Positions 18,956 through 28,106 of a stretch of DNA of 32,353 nt are shown here, piece after piece. Source of the DNA: Flavobacteriaceae bacterium (GTDB taxonomy: Bacteria > Bacteroidota > Bacteroidia > Flavobacteriales > Flavobacteriaceae); assembly GCA_030828745.1 (NCBI GenBank), contig JAURBX010000006.1:1-32353 (forward strand). The letters run 5' to 3'. Below the pieces are notes generated by a model. It did no database searches. It was not told where the DNA came from and was given only the letters and a program-made list of their open reading frames with translations. Position 1 is the first letter of the stretch. Each line of letters opens with the position of its first letter. A program made the position numbers and the translations under genes.

Positions 18956-19636
18956 TTAAAAAATAAGTTGTTCTTTTATTTCAGGTAAGATGAGGTTTAT
19001 ATTTTTCTCAGAAAAATGAGCCTTTACTTGTTCACGATCAATTGCTATGGGAGGAAACGTATCAAAATGACAGCCTACAATCGTATTACAAGCAATAAAA
19101 TTAGCGGCTAGCGCGGCTTCTTCCATACCCATGGTAAAGTTGTCTCCAATAGGTAAAATGGCAACAGTAAGAGGCGGACAAAGTTCAGGAATGAGTTTCA
19201 TGTCATAGGTTAAGGCGGTGTCGCCAGCAACATAAAAACAATTTTTTTTATTCCAAATGACAAAGCCACCAGGATTCCCACCATAGGTTCCGTCGGGTAA
19301 GACGGAAGAATGTATCGCAGAAACGTATTTAACCGTTCCAAATTCAAAAGTATATTTTCCGCCATGGTTCATTGGGTGTCCCTCCACACCTTTGTTTTGG
19401 TACCAGCTTACAATTTCAAAGTTTGAAATGAGGGTTGCCCCAGTGTTTTTGGCAATCTCTTCTGCGTCTAATACATGATCTTGGTGCCCATGAGTGAGGA
19501 AGATATAATCGGCCTCTATTTGATTGATCATAACTTCTTTTGCCAAGGGGTTTCCAGAAATAAAAGGATCAAATAAGAGCTTTTTTCCTTGTGTTTCGAT
19601 TAAAAAGCAGGCATGTCCATAATAGGTAATTTTCAT
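18956..19636 (-). CDS. UPF0173-type metal-dependent hydrolase (MBL fold)
   Basis: MKITYYGHACFLIETQGKKLLFDPFISGNPLA; YIFLTHGHQDHVLDAEEIA; FYVAGDTALTYDM; GCHFDTFPPI. Confidence 0.94.
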   Translation of the reverse strand: MKITYYGHACFLIETQGKKLLFDPFISGNPLAKEVMINQIEADYIFLTHGHQDHVLDAEEIAKNTGATLISNFEIVSWYQNKGVEGHPMNHGGKYTFEFGTVKYVSAIHSSVLPDGTYGGNPGGFVIWNKKNCFYVAGDTALTYDMKLIPELCPPLTVAILPIGDNFTMGMEEAALAANFIACNTIVGCHFDTFPPIAIDREQVKAHFSEKNINLILPEIKEQLIF

Positions 19637-19728
19637 GGTGTTAGATTTTGTTTATTAAAAATAAACAAAATAATGGCTTAAGGCGATTCTTTTGATTGCA
19701 CTTACTCAGAAGAGGGAGAGTAAATGAA

Positions 19729-20193
19729 TTATAATCTCATTTTTAGTAAATCGGGTTTGAAACCAACTTTTTTGTAGGCTTCCAATGCGCTTTTGTTTTC
19801 GGCATAGACATCCAGTTGAATTTCATGGATATCTTTGTCTTTTGCCCATGCAACAAGCTTTTTGATTAACCTTCCATTAATTCCTTTTCCTCGGTGCTCG
19901 GGATGAACATACATAAACCCTAAATAGACAAATTGTTTGGGTTTTTTATATGCAACAGAATTTTGAATTTGTGCATATCCAGTGCCCACAACCGTTCCTT
20001 TAAATTCTGCGACATACAATAAAACATCTGGATTTTCAATGAAACTTTGAATATCGTAGTAGGAAATGGGGTCTGCTCTTAAATTGGATGCAAAAGGGCG
20101 TTCATAGCGAATGAGGGCTTGTTCAAATTCTTTCAAAACAGGGAGGTCGTTGAGAACCGCTTCTCGAAGAATCAGATCCTTACTTTGTGACAT
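19729..20193 (-). CDS. GNAT family N-acetyltransferase
   Basis: VGTGYAQIQNSVAYKKPKQFVYLGFMYVHPEHRGKGINGRLIKKLVAWAKDKDIHEIQLDVYAENKSALEAYKKVGF. Confidence 0.92.
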   Translation of the reverse strand: MSQSKDLILREAVLNDLPVLKEFEQALIRYERPFASNLRADPISYYDIQSFIENPDVLLYVAEFKGTVVGTGYAQIQNSVAYKKPKQFVYLGFMYVHPEHRGKGINGRLIKKLVAWAKDKDIHEIQLDVYAENKSALEAYKKVGFKPDLLKMRL

Positions 20194-20260
20194 ATAGATA
20201 AGATTTAAACTTTAATGTTTTTTAATAAACTATTAAAGTCTAAAAATAAGGAATAGAAAC

Positions 20261-22057
20261 TTAATCGTTTAACTTTAAAACAGCCATAAATGCTTGTTGA
20301 GGAATTTCTACATTTCCAATTTGTCGCATTTTCTTTTTCCCTTTTTTCTGTTTTTCAAGAAGTTTTCTTTTTCGTGAAATATCTCCACCATAACATTTGG
20401 CGGTGACATCTTTACGTAAGGCTTTTATGGTCTCTCTAGAGATAATTTTTGCGCCAATTGCTGCTTGAATGGGAATATCAAACTGTTGCCTTGGAATGAG
20501 TTGGCGTAATTTTTCACACATTTTTTTTCCAATGTTGTATGCATTGTCTGTATGAATTAATGCCGATAAAGCATCGACAGGGCTTGCATTGAGGAGGATA
20601 TCTACCTTGACTAATTTTGAGGGACGCAAACCAATAGGTGCATAATCAAAAGAAGCATAGCCTTTAGAAACCGTTTTTAGACGATCATAAAAATCAAATA
20701 CAATTTCTGCGAGAGGCATGTCAAAACTCAATTCAACCCGCTCTGGAGTCAAATAGGTTTGATTGGTTATTTGTCCTCTTTTTTCAATACAAAGCGACAT
20801 TACATTTCCTACAAATTCAGATTTAGTAATAATGGTTGCTTTAATGTAAGGTTCTTCCACCCGATCCAAAAAGGAGGGGTCCGGTAAATCAGAAGGATTA
20901 TTTACTAATAAAATTTCCTCAGGATTTTTTTTGGTAAATGCATGATAGGAAACGTTGGGAACGGTAGTAATAACCGTCATATCAAATTCTCGTTCTAAAC
21001 GTTCTTGAATAATTTCCAAATGGAGCATTCCCAAAAAGCCACAACGAAATCCAAAACCTAAAGCGGCAGAACTTTCTGGAGTAAAAACCAAGGAGGCATC
21101 ATTAAGCTGCAACTTTTCCATGGAAGCCCTGAGCTCTTCATATTCTTCAGTATCCACAGGGTAAATTCCTGCAAAAACCATAGGCTTTACCTCTTCAAAC
21201 CCTGAAATAGCCTCAGTGGTCGGGTATTCGGGATCCGTAATAGTATCTCCTACTTTAATTTCTTTTGCCTCTTTTATTCCAGTAATGAGGTAACCCACAT
21301 CCCCAGCATTGATTTTTTGCTTGGGTTCCTGAGTTAATTTTAAGGTTCCAATTTCATCCGCATTATAGGTTTTTCCCGTTGCCATGAATTGGATTTTTTG
21401 TCCTTTCCGAATAGAGCCATTTAAGATCCTAAAGTAGGTTTCAACGCCACGGAAGGGGTTGTAAACAGAATCAAAAATTAAGGCTTGTAAAGGTTGATCT
21501 ACACTTCCTTCAGGGGAAGGTACGCGTGATATTATAGCGTTTAATATATCTTGAATTCCCAAGCCTGTTTTTGCTGAAGCAGGGATAATTTCGTCAGGGT
21601 TGCAGCCCAATAAATCGACGATATCATCGGTCACCTCTTCAACATTTGCAGAGGGAAGATCCACTTTGTTGAGTACCGGAATGATTTCCAAATCATTTTC
21701 TAAAGCGAGGTATAAATTAGAAATGGTTTGTGCTTGGATACTTTGAGCGGCATCAACGACCAAAAGGGCACCCTCACAAGCAGCAATAGATCGAGAAACT
21801 TCATAGGAAAAATCAACATGGCCAGGAGTATCAATCAGGTTGAGGATATAGGTTTCCCCTTCATGGATATATTCCATTTGAATGGCGTGGGATTTTATGG
21901 TAATTCCACGTTCGCGTTCCAAATCCATATTATCCAAAAGCTGGTTTTGCTTTTCACGCTCGGTTACTGCTCCAGTAAAGTCCAACAGGCGATCGGCTAA
22001 GGTGCTTTTCCCATGGTCAATATGGGCAATAATACAGAAGTTTCGAATGTTTTTCAT
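20261..22057 (-). CDS. lepA: Translation elongation factor 4 (LepA)
   Basis: [45 protein letters not shown]; full LepA including the C-terminal domain. Start placed at 22057, not the 22177 ORF start. Confidence 0.97.
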   Translation of the reverse strand: MKNIRNFCIIAHIDHGKSTLADRLLDFTGAVTEREKQNQLLDNMDLERERGITIKSHAIQMEYIHEGETYILNLIDTPGHVDFSYEVSRSIAACEGALLVVDAAQSIQAQTISNLYLALENDLEIIPVLNKVDLPSANVEEVTDDIVDLLGCNPDEIIPASAKTGLGIQDILNAIISRVPSPEGSVDQPLQALIFDSVYNPFRGVETYFRILNGSIRKGQKIQFMATGKTYNADEIGTLKLTQEPKQKINAGDVGYLITGIKEAKEIKVGDTITDPEYPTTEAISGFEEVKPMVFAGIYPVDTEEYEELRASMEKLQLNDASLVFTPESSAALGFGFRCGFLGMLHLEIIQERLEREFDMTVITTVPNVSYHAFTKKNPEEILLVNNPSDLPDPSFLDRVEEPYIKATIITKSEFVGNVMSLCIEKRGQITNQTYLTPERVELSFDMPLAEIVFDFYDRLKTVSKGYASFDYAPIGLRPSKLVKVDILLNASPVDALSALIHTDNAYNIGKKMCEKLRQLIPRQQFDIPIQAAIGAKIISRETIKALRKDVTAKCYGGDISRKRKLLEKQKKGKKKMRQIGNVEIPQQAFMAVLKLND

Positions 22058-22080
22058 TTCGGCAATTTCTTTGCTGGGCG

Positions 22081-22088
22081 CAAATATA
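22081..22088 (-). promoter_or_regulatory. Putative -7 element TATATTTG for lepA
   Basis: CAAATATA on +; 24 nt upstream of the lepA ATG. Confidence 0.5.
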
Positions 22089-22157
22089 CGGCTTTGGAAG
22101 GAGTGTTTTTGGGATATTTTTGAAGTTTTGTACTTTTCTGCCCAAAAAAACAACAGA

Positions 22158-23012
22158 ATGTCTCTTAAAACTTCCATTTTGCGTATTTTTTTCGCACTCA
22201 GTTTTCTTTTTTCAGCCTATACCAAGTTTGTTGCTCCTGGTTTTTTTGAAATAACTCTTATGGATCAGGGAATAGCAAGTAGCAGAGTATGGGCAGCTCA
22301 TTTGACACGCTTTTTTATTGGCTTGGAATTTGGCTTGGGACTGCTATTACTTTTTCCAATTTATACTAAAAAAATCACGGGCTTAGCTTTACTACTCCTT
22401 TCGGGCTTTACAGTCCACCTTCTTTATCTCTGGGGCATAGGAGATACTGAAAATTGTGGTTGTTTTGGAGAAATGATCTCCATGACTCCGGCAGAGTCGA
22501 TTCTTAAAAATAGCATTCTCATCAGTATTGGAATTCTCTTGTATCTAAAAGCTCCAAAAAGAAAAAAGGGATTCTTGTTTTTAGGGACTGTTTTTCTAGT
22601 TGTCATTTTAAGTCAATGGTTTCTACTTCCCATACCCAAGCATAGCGAGATGTCTTTTTCTGATTATACTCATTTTGAAAACGAAGGTCGTGTAGACCTT
22701 TCTAAAGGGGAAAAATGGATTGTCGTTATTAACTTAGCATGTGAACATTGCCAGCAAGCAGCAATTGAAATAGGGAGTTTGCAAAGGGAATTAGGGACTT
22801 CTTTTCCAGAAATATATGCCCTTTATTATAAGGAGGGAGATTTTTCAGTAGAAGATTTTGAAGCGCTGACAAAGGCAAAGTTTCCCTATCACATGATTGA
22901 CGTAAATGCCTTTTTTGATTTGATAGGAGAGAGCCCCCCACGTTTATATAAACTAATGGACGGTAAGGTTTCAGAATTTTGGGATCACGGCTTAGGCGAT
23001 GCCTTGAAATAA
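22158..23012 (+). CDS. BT_3928-like protein: MauE/DoxX-type membrane domain fused to a thioredoxin-like domain
   Basis: [65 protein letters not shown]-terminal [18 protein letters not shown] with CxxC. Confidence 0.8.
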   Translation: MSLKTSILRIFFALSFLFSAYTKFVAPGFFEITLMDQGIASSRVWAAHLTRFFIGLEFGLGLLLLFPIYTKKITGLALLLLSGFTVHLLYLWGIGDTENCGCFGEMISMTPAESILKNSILISIGILLYLKAPKRKKGFLFLGTVFLVVILSQWFLLPIPKHSEMSFSDYTHFENEGRVDLSKGEKWIVVINLACEHCQQAAIEIGSLQRELGTSFPEIYALYYKEGDFSVEDFEALTKAKFPYHMIDVNAFFDLIGESPPRLYKLMDGKVSEFWDHGLGDALK

Positions 23013-23065
23013 AGTAATTAGCTCAAAACCCACTACTTTTCTTTATTTTTACCAAAAAAACAGCT

Positions 23066-24058
23066 TTGATTAAAATTGGCGACATAGAATTAAGTGATTT
23101 TCCGCTTTTACTAGCCCCTATGGAGGACGTTAGTGATCCTCCTTTTAGAGCGCTTTGTAAGGAGCTAGGAGCAGACGTCGTTTACACCGAATTTATTTCG
23201 TCAGAAGGCTTGATTAGAGACGCCGCCAAAAGTGTTCAGAAACTTGATATATATGAAAAAGAACGTCCTGTAGGCATCCAAATTTTCGGAGCAAATTTAG
23301 AGTCCATGATACGTTCCGTTGAAATTGTAGAGGCTTCTAAGCCAGATATTATCGACATCAACTTTGGATGTCCAGTAAAAAAAGTAGTGAGTAAAGGAGC
23401 AGGTGCGGGAATTTTAAAAGACATTCCTTTAATGGTGAAACTCACTGAAGCGATGGCCAAGCACACACATTTACCCATTACAGTTAAAACACGTTTGGGG
23501 TGGGACGATGATTCCATTAAAATTGTTGAAGTCGCTGAACGCCTTCAAGATGCTGGAGCAAAAGCGATTTCCATTCATGGAAGAACCCGGGCTCAAATGT
23601 ATAAGGGAGAGGCCAATTGGCACCCCATTGCTGAGGTTAAAAACAATCAACGAATGCAGATCCCTATTTTTGGGAACGGTGATGTGGATTCTCCCGAAAA
23701 GGCAAAATTGATGCGAGACGCGTTTGGTTTGGATGGTGCGATGATCGGTCGAGCAAGTATAGGAAACCCCTGGTTTTTTAATCAAGTCAAGCATTATTTT
23801 GAAACGGGAACACATGCAGCACCTCCTTCTATTGAAGATCGAGTGGCCGTGGCAAGAAGGCATTTAGAGATGGCGATTGATTGGAAAGGAGAAATCCAAG
23901 GTGTTCTTGAAACACGCCGTCATTATACGAATTATTTTAAAGGGATTCCCAATTTTAAACCCTTGCGAACTCGGATGGTGACTTCGAATGAATCAGCAGG
24001 AGTCTTTGAGGTCTTTGACGAAATCATCGAGCACTTTTCGGCTCAAGAAATAGCATAA
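23066..24058 (+). CDS. dusB: tRNA-dihydrouridine synthase (DusB family), TTG start
   Basis: FPLLLAPMEDVSDPPFRALCKELGADVVYTEFISSEGLIR; DINFGCPVKKVVSKGAGAGIL; PITVKTRLGWD; AISIHGRTRAQMYKGEANW. Confidence 0.95.
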   Translation: MIKIGDIELSDFPLLLAPMEDVSDPPFRALCKELGADVVYTEFISSEGLIRDAAKSVQKLDIYEKERPVGIQIFGANLESMIRSVEIVEASKPDIIDINFGCPVKKVVSKGAGAGILKDIPLMVKLTEAMAKHTHLPITVKTRLGWDDDSIKIVEVAERLQDAGAKAISIHGRTRAQMYKGEANWHPIAEVKNNQRMQIPIFGNGDVDSPEKAKLMRDAFGLDGAMIGRASIGNPWFFNQVKHYFETGTHAAPPSIEDRVAVARRHLEMAIDWKGEIQGVLETRRHYTNYFKGIPNFKPLRTRMVTSNESAGVFEVFDEIIEHFSAQEIA

Positions 24059-25254
24059 GTTTTACTCTTTTTTCCAAGCCCTCTTGTCGCCCAAGCCGTG
24101 CTAATGGTTCCTAAAACAAATAGCGTTCCTAGAACAATTGCAATGTTTTTTAACTCAAATAATACGGGGTATGCCAAGGAGGTTCCGGGAACATAGATAA
24201 AAGGAAATTGTGCTTGAATCAGGACAAGAAGCATTCCGATAAACAAACCGATAATTCCACCCACCCCACAAATTAATAAGCCAATAGTAAAAAATATTTT
24301 ATGAATTCCATGGGGTTGAGCCCCCATAGCCAATAAGATTTTTAGTTGTCCTCGTTTATCTAAAATCATCATAATTAAGGCCCCTACTACATTAAACAAA
24401 GCAATCATCATCACTAGGGTAAAAATAAAATAAATGGCAAGGTGTTCTACATTTAGCATTTTGTAGAGTGCTGCATTTTGTTCTGAACGAGAAACCAAAC
24501 GAATGGGTTGGTCAAAAAGAGGAGACAAGAAAGGGAGTAATTCCGTTTTAGAGGCTTTTGGTTTTGTTTTTAATACAATGGAAGAAAATTGATTGGGGTT
24601 CAATTCGAGAAGATCTTGACCAAATTCAAGATTTGAAAAAACATATTTTTTGTCCAAATCTTCACTGATTTGATATAAGCCAACCACAACACTGGGTTTT
24701 GTATGAAAAGGATCTTGCCCTAAAAGGGTGTTTTTATTTTTTTTAGGAACGGTAATGTTGAGAAAGGTATTGTAGTCAAAAACGCCTACACTTAAGCTCC
24801 CCGCAATACCAAACCCTAAAACTGCTTCTGAGCCTGAAAAGGAAAGCCAATCACCTAATGCGATAAGTTGATCAACAGACACCACATCGGTATAGTTTGG
24901 CCCTACAGCTTTGAGGTAGGCAACCTGATTTTTTTCTTTAAAAGAAAGAAAGACTTTTTCTTCAATTTCGGGAGCGGCTAGATCAATTTGTTCAAGAGCT
25001 TCGATTTGAAGTAAGGTATTGTCTTCAAGGGTAAGATATTTTCCTTGTTCTGCCTGGATTTCAAAATCAGGATCAAAGGCGTTTGTAAACGAAAGACCAA
25101 AATCTTTTAAGCCAGCAAAGGCACTTAGAACGATAAACAATGCGGCGGTTGCGATGATGACCATAAAGAGGGCAAAGGCATTGATTCGGTTGATGACCGT
25201 TTGCTGACTTTTAGCAAAAAAATAGCGCAATGCGATTTTAAGGGAATACGTCAT
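24043..25254 (-). CDS. FtsX/LolE-like ABC transporter permease (lipoprotein-releasing type)
   Basis: LKIALRYFFAKSQQTVINRINAFALFMVIIATAALFIVLSAFAGLKDF; C-terminal three TM helices IYFIFTLVMMIALFNVVGALIMMILDKRGQLKILLAMGA. Confidence 0.9.
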   Translation of the reverse strand: MTYSLKIALRYFFAKSQQTVINRINAFALFMVIIATAALFIVLSAFAGLKDFGLSFTNAFDPDFEIQAEQGKYLTLEDNTLLQIEALEQIDLAAPEIEEKVFLSFKEKNQVAYLKAVGPNYTDVVSVDQLIALGDWLSFSGSEAVLGFGIAGSLSVGVFDYNTFLNITVPKKNKNTLLGQDPFHTKPSVVVGLYQISEDLDKKYVFSNLEFGQDLLELNPNQFSSIVLKTKPKASKTELLPFLSPLFDQPIRLVSRSEQNAALYKMLNVEHLAIYFIFTLVMMIALFNVVGALIMMILDKRGQLKILLAMGAQPHGIHKIFFTIGLLICGVGGIIGLFIGMLLVLIQAQFPFIYVPGTSLAYPVLFELKNIAIVLGTLFVLGTISTAWATRGLGKKSKTYAIS

Positions 25255-25281
25255 GCTTAATTTTTAGTGTACAAAAGCAAC

Positions 25282-25683
25282 TTATTTTTTTTGTCGCGGT
25301 TCTAGTGCTTCGGGGTTTTTAATGGGATTTTCTCCTAATTTTAATTCGTGATCAATTGATTCGATATAATCCAATGAATCGTCTAAAAAGAAGAGGAGGT
25401 CTGGAATTCTTCTCAGTTGGTTTTTCATACGTTGCGATAAATCATGACGCAGCTGAAAACGATTTTCTTTTAGGACTTCAAAATGACGAAGGGCATCTTG
25501 TGTAGGAAAAATACTGAGGTAAATTTTAGCGGAGGTAAGATCGGCGGTAACATGAACCTTAGTCACTGAAATCATTAAGTTACTTACATTCTCTTGACGG
25601 ATTGCACCTTGCAGTAGTGTAGCAACCTCTTGTTGTAAAACTTTATTTATTTTTTTTTGTCTAGGCGTTTCTTGTTTGTCCAT
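25282..25683 (-). CDS. rbfA: 30S ribosome-binding factor A
   Basis: RQKKINKVLQQEVATLLQGAIRQ...MISVTKVHVTADLTSAKIYLSIFP...LRHDLSQRMKNQLRRIPDLLFFLDDSLDYIESID. Confidence 0.95.
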   Translation of the reverse strand: MDKQETPRQKKINKVLQQEVATLLQGAIRQENVSNLMISVTKVHVTADLTSAKIYLSIFPTQDALRHFEVLKENRFQLRHDLSQRMKNQLRRIPDLLFFLDDSLDYIESIDHELKLGENPIKNPEALEPRQKK

Positions 25684-25687
25684 GGCA

Positions 25688-25695
25688 CAAAAATA
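25688..25695 (-). promoter_or_regulatory. Putative -7 element TATTTTTG for rbfA
   Basis: CAAAAATA on +; only 5 nt separate it from the ATG, implying a leaderless or near-leaderless mRNA. Confidence 0.4.
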
Positions 25696-25710
25696 CGTAT
25701 AAAATTAAGC

Positions 25711-26106
25711 TTATAAACGTTCCCACTTATAATCCCCATTTAATCGGAAGGTGCCTAAATGTTCTTTGCTCCATTGTTCAGGGGGAATTAAAGAGAGAAA
25801 AGCTTCTTTTTTCCCTTGGTAAAGGTGGTAGATTTCTCCAACGATGGGTTCAAATTTGAAGTGTGCGGAATAGACCTGTTGCGTATCTGAAGCCAGTGAC
25901 ACAAAAGATTTGATTTTCTCTTGTAAATCATCTAACTCAGCCTGAAACTGTTTGGAAACTTTGTCTACCCCTTTCTTTTTAAAAGCATCTACATTAGGAA
26001 CTTCAATAATAGGTCCACTAAGACTGCTTGCATAAGGGAGTAGTTTTGCAATATAGCTTTCCTGGGTTTCATCCCAAACGACAGCATCTGGTTTTTTTTT
26101 CTTCAA
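25711..26106 (-). CDS. DUF2452 family protein
   Basis: KPDAVVWDETQESYIAKLLPYASSLSGPIIEVPNVDAFKKKG...VYSAHFKFEPIVGEIYHLYQGK. Confidence 0.75.
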   Translation of the reverse strand: MKKKKPDAVVWDETQESYIAKLLPYASSLSGPIIEVPNVDAFKKKGVDKVSKQFQAELDDLQEKIKSFVSLASDTQQVYSAHFKFEPIVGEIYHLYQGKKEAFLSLIPPEQWSKEHLGTFRLNGDYKWERL

Positions 26107-26122
26107 AGAATTCTTTTTTTTT

Positions 26123-26130
26123 CAAAGATA
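26123..26130 (-). promoter_or_regulatory. Putative -7 element TATCTTTG for the DUF2452 gene
   Basis: CAAAGATA on +; 17 nt upstream of the ATG at 26106. Confidence 0.5.
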
Positions 26131-26182
26131 ACCAAATTGGCTGTTAGTACTCTTTTTCGAGGATTGCAAAAAGAAGCAAACA

Positions 26183-26308
26183 CTATTTTCCTCGTCCAGT
26201 TTTTCTTACAGCAGTGGTTTTTTTTGTAGCTCTAGGGGCGGCTACTTTTTTATTTTTTTCGCCTTGAGTTGATTTAACCTTACTGTTACCAAAGAATTTG
26301 CTGCTCAT
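26183..26308 (-). CDS. 41-aa highly basic small protein
   Basis: MSSKFFGNSKVKSTQGEKNKKVAAPRATKKTTAVRKTGRGK; start at the internal ATG at 26308 (the ORF-track start would extend back into the RNA terminator region). Confidence 0.6.
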   Translation of the reverse strand: MSSKFFGNSKVKSTQGEKNKKVAAPRATKKTTAVRKTGRGK

Positions 26309-26358
26309 GATGTTTGTTTTTATAAAGATAGGGTATTTGACGGTGATCTGAAAAGGTG

Positions 26359-26432
26359 AAAAAATAAAAGGGCAGGTCCAGCCAACCATAGCCTTACTAC
26401 CCTTTTACAAAAATAGGGTGTGAAGCCCTACG
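26359..26432 (-). ncRNA. Candidate structured small RNA or transcribed leader/attenuator upstream of the 41-aa basic protein
   Basis: -7 box TACCTTTG at 26436-26443, then GUAGGGCUUCACACCCUAUUUUUGUAAAAGGGUAGUAAGGCUAUGGUUGGCUGGACCUGCCCUUUUAUUUUUU: 5' hairpin UAGGG/CCCUA, 11-bp stem UAAAAGGGUAG/CUGCCCUUUUA (one G-U), U-rich tail. Confidence 0.5.
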
Positions 26433-26435
26433 GGT

Positions 26436-26443
26436 CAAAGGTA
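26436..26443 (-). promoter_or_regulatory. Putative -7 element TACCTTTG for the candidate RNA
   Basis: CAAAGGTA on +; perfect TAnnTTTG. Confidence 0.5.
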
Positions 26444-26538
26444 GTTAATATACGCATACGAAGTTTGAATAGAGGCTTTTTGTTAAGAGCTAAATTTTTT
26501 AAGTGAGGATTACAGAAGCTTATTTTTTTCATAAAAAT

Positions 26539-27036
26539 TTAATTTTTCAAGTACTCTTCCCATTCTTTTTTATCAAAAGTTTTCCCAAAGAGCTCGTAGA
26601 TACCGATTGCTTTTATGAAAAAATATTTAGTAAGACCAGCGACTTCATAAACAAAATAGACCTCTTCATTAAAGGCAGACGGTTTTATTATTACGGTTTT
26701 ATCTTCTAATCTAAATTCTTTTAATTCCTTTGTTTTGATAACCCTTTTAAATGTTTCAAACAAAGTGTCTATTTCCTCAGAAGTTGATTGGAACCTGAGT
26801 GTAGTTTTTTCCTCCTTTTTGTCATACTCTGAATTAGACCAAACGAATGCATAATATTCTTTTCCATTAACATTAGGGAGTTTATTCAAACTTACGCCTC
26901 CTGTAATTCTACCGTGGTAGTATATAAAATGTAAACCAATTTGTTTTCCTAAAACGTCATTAGTGACTTTTATTGTCTGTCCAAAGAACGGGGATGGCAG
27001 TGTTAAAAAGAAAACAATCAAAAGCAGTTTCTTCAT
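26539..27036 (-). CDS. Secreted hypothetical protein
   Basis: 165-aa ORF with signal peptide MKKLLLIVFFLTLPSPFFGQ. Confidence 0.6.
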   Translation of the reverse strand: MKKLLLIVFFLTLPSPFFGQTIKVTNDVLGKQIGLHFIYYHGRITGGVSLNKLPNVNGKEYYAFVWSNSEYDKKEEKTTLRFQSTSEEIDTLFETFKRVIKTKELKEFRLEDKTVIIKPSAFNEEVYFVYEVAGLTKYFFIKAIGIYELFGKTFDKKEWEEYLKN

Positions 27037-27146
27037 TTTAATGGATTTATAGTTATACGATTCAAACAGTTAAAGCTTTATATAAAGCAACAAATACCAA
27101 GGTAATTGAATAAGACATTTGGTACAGAGGATGTTACGTTTAGGTT

Positions 27147-27380
27147 TTATTCTGAACAATAAGTATCTCCAACTTGATACTGATTGTAAACCTCTTCAGT
27201 TACAGCTCCCGACGGGATTGCTCCATATTTATTAGGAACGTTGTTATTGCTGTAATTTTGATTTTGCCAAAAGAACAGAAAGTTACTTCCGCTTTTCTCT
27301 TTTCTTGTGATTTCAACACATCCCGTTTCTTTAGAACATGAAGAAGCAAGAAATAAAAATAAATAGATTAACCTTTTCAT
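27147..27380 (-). CDS. Small putative lipoprotein
   Basis: MKRLIYLFLFLASSCSKETG lipobox; 77 aa. Confidence 0.55.
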   Translation of the reverse strand: MKRLIYLFLFLASSCSKETGCVEITRKEKSGSNFLFFWQNQNYSNNNVPNKYGAIPSGAVTEEVYNQYQVGDTYCSE

Positions 27381-27695
27381 TGATTTATAGTCTCTACGAA
27401 TTTACTAATTCTATCTTTAAAAATAAGCGTCTAAATAAAAGGCACATAAAACGCCTTTGAATCAAAAGGAATACTACTTAAACGGAGTCGTGCGGCAAGT
27501 ATTTTAATGAAAAACGATTTTATAAAGGAAGTGTCTGAAGATATATAAATAGAGATTTAAGTAAAGCATTATTGAAAATGAGAGGAGCTAAAACCCCCAT
27601 CCTATGGCGGTAGAATTAGAAAGTGTCAATTAAAGATGAATTATTTCACAAGATGTATTAATTTTACAGCCTAATTAACGGAATGTTTTTAGTAA

Positions 27696-27769
27696 GGTCC
27701 TATAGCTCAGTTGGTTAGAGTAGCTGACTCATAATCAGTTGGTCCCTGGTTCGAGCCCAGGTGGGACCA
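27696..27769 (+). tRNA. tRNA with CAT anticodon (elongator Met most likely; Ile2 not excluded)
   Basis: Acceptor GGTCCTA/TGGGACC, D arm TAGCTCAGTTGGTTAGAGTA, anticodon arm CTGACTCATAATCAG, T arm CCTGGTTCGAGCCCAGG. Confidence 0.93.
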
Positions 27770-27801
27770 CATTCAAGAAAGAGCACAAGCTCAATCAGAA
27801 C

Positions 27802-27832
27802 AAGCCCTTCAAGCAATTGAGGGCTTTTTTTT
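27802..27832 (+). terminator. Rho-independent terminator downstream of the CAT tRNA
   Basis: AAGCCC-T-TCAA GCAA TTGA-GGGCTT followed by TTTTTT. Confidence 0.7.
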
Positions 27833-27996
27833 ACCTAGTATCTAGACACTCAAATATACCCAAAATCGTGTCAACTGGCTCATTACTGCCAGTAAATAGA
27901 CAGTTAAATCCCCAAAAAATTCCAACCTAAAACTCTGAAATAAGACCCCCATCCCTAAAATTAAATCTACTTTTCTTTTGAGACTAGAGCACATAT

Positions 27997-28106
27997 AATG
28001 ATGTATAACCTAAATCATTGGCATATCTTCTTCATTAAGCTCAGGAGGAAACACGGAGCAGATAGATTTTCTATATTAGCAGCTTACTAATCATAAATCA
28101 ATTAAA
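27997..28106. repeat. Repeat copy A: intergenic repeat/leader ending at the ATG of the 28107 gene
   Basis: AATGATGTATAACCTAAATCATTGGCATATCTTCTTCATTAAGCTCAGGAGGAAACACGGAGCAG...TATATTAGCAGCTTACTAATCATAAATCAATTAAA; closely matches 31754-31872. Minus strand encodes SVFPPELNEEDMPMI-stop. Confidence 0.85.

Noticed and set aside
22058-22177. N-terminal extension of lepA, and 21882-22157 extension of the BT_3928-like ORF
   Set aside because: The canonical LepA start [19 protein letters not shown] is at 22057 and the MauE-like protein starts at 22158; the extensions overlap each other and the promoter.
26340-26460. tmRNA, SRP RNA or RNase P RNA as identity of the structured RNA
   Set aside because: No tRNA-like ends or tag ORF, no SRP GGAA tetraloop/asymmetric loop motif, and no RNase P conserved core; kept only as an unassigned structured RNA.
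27739-27930. 63-aa ORF MVPGSSPGGTTFKKEHKLNQNKPF...
   Set aside because: It starts inside the tRNA T arm (classic spurious MVPGSSPGGT reading) and runs through a terminator; no family resemblance.
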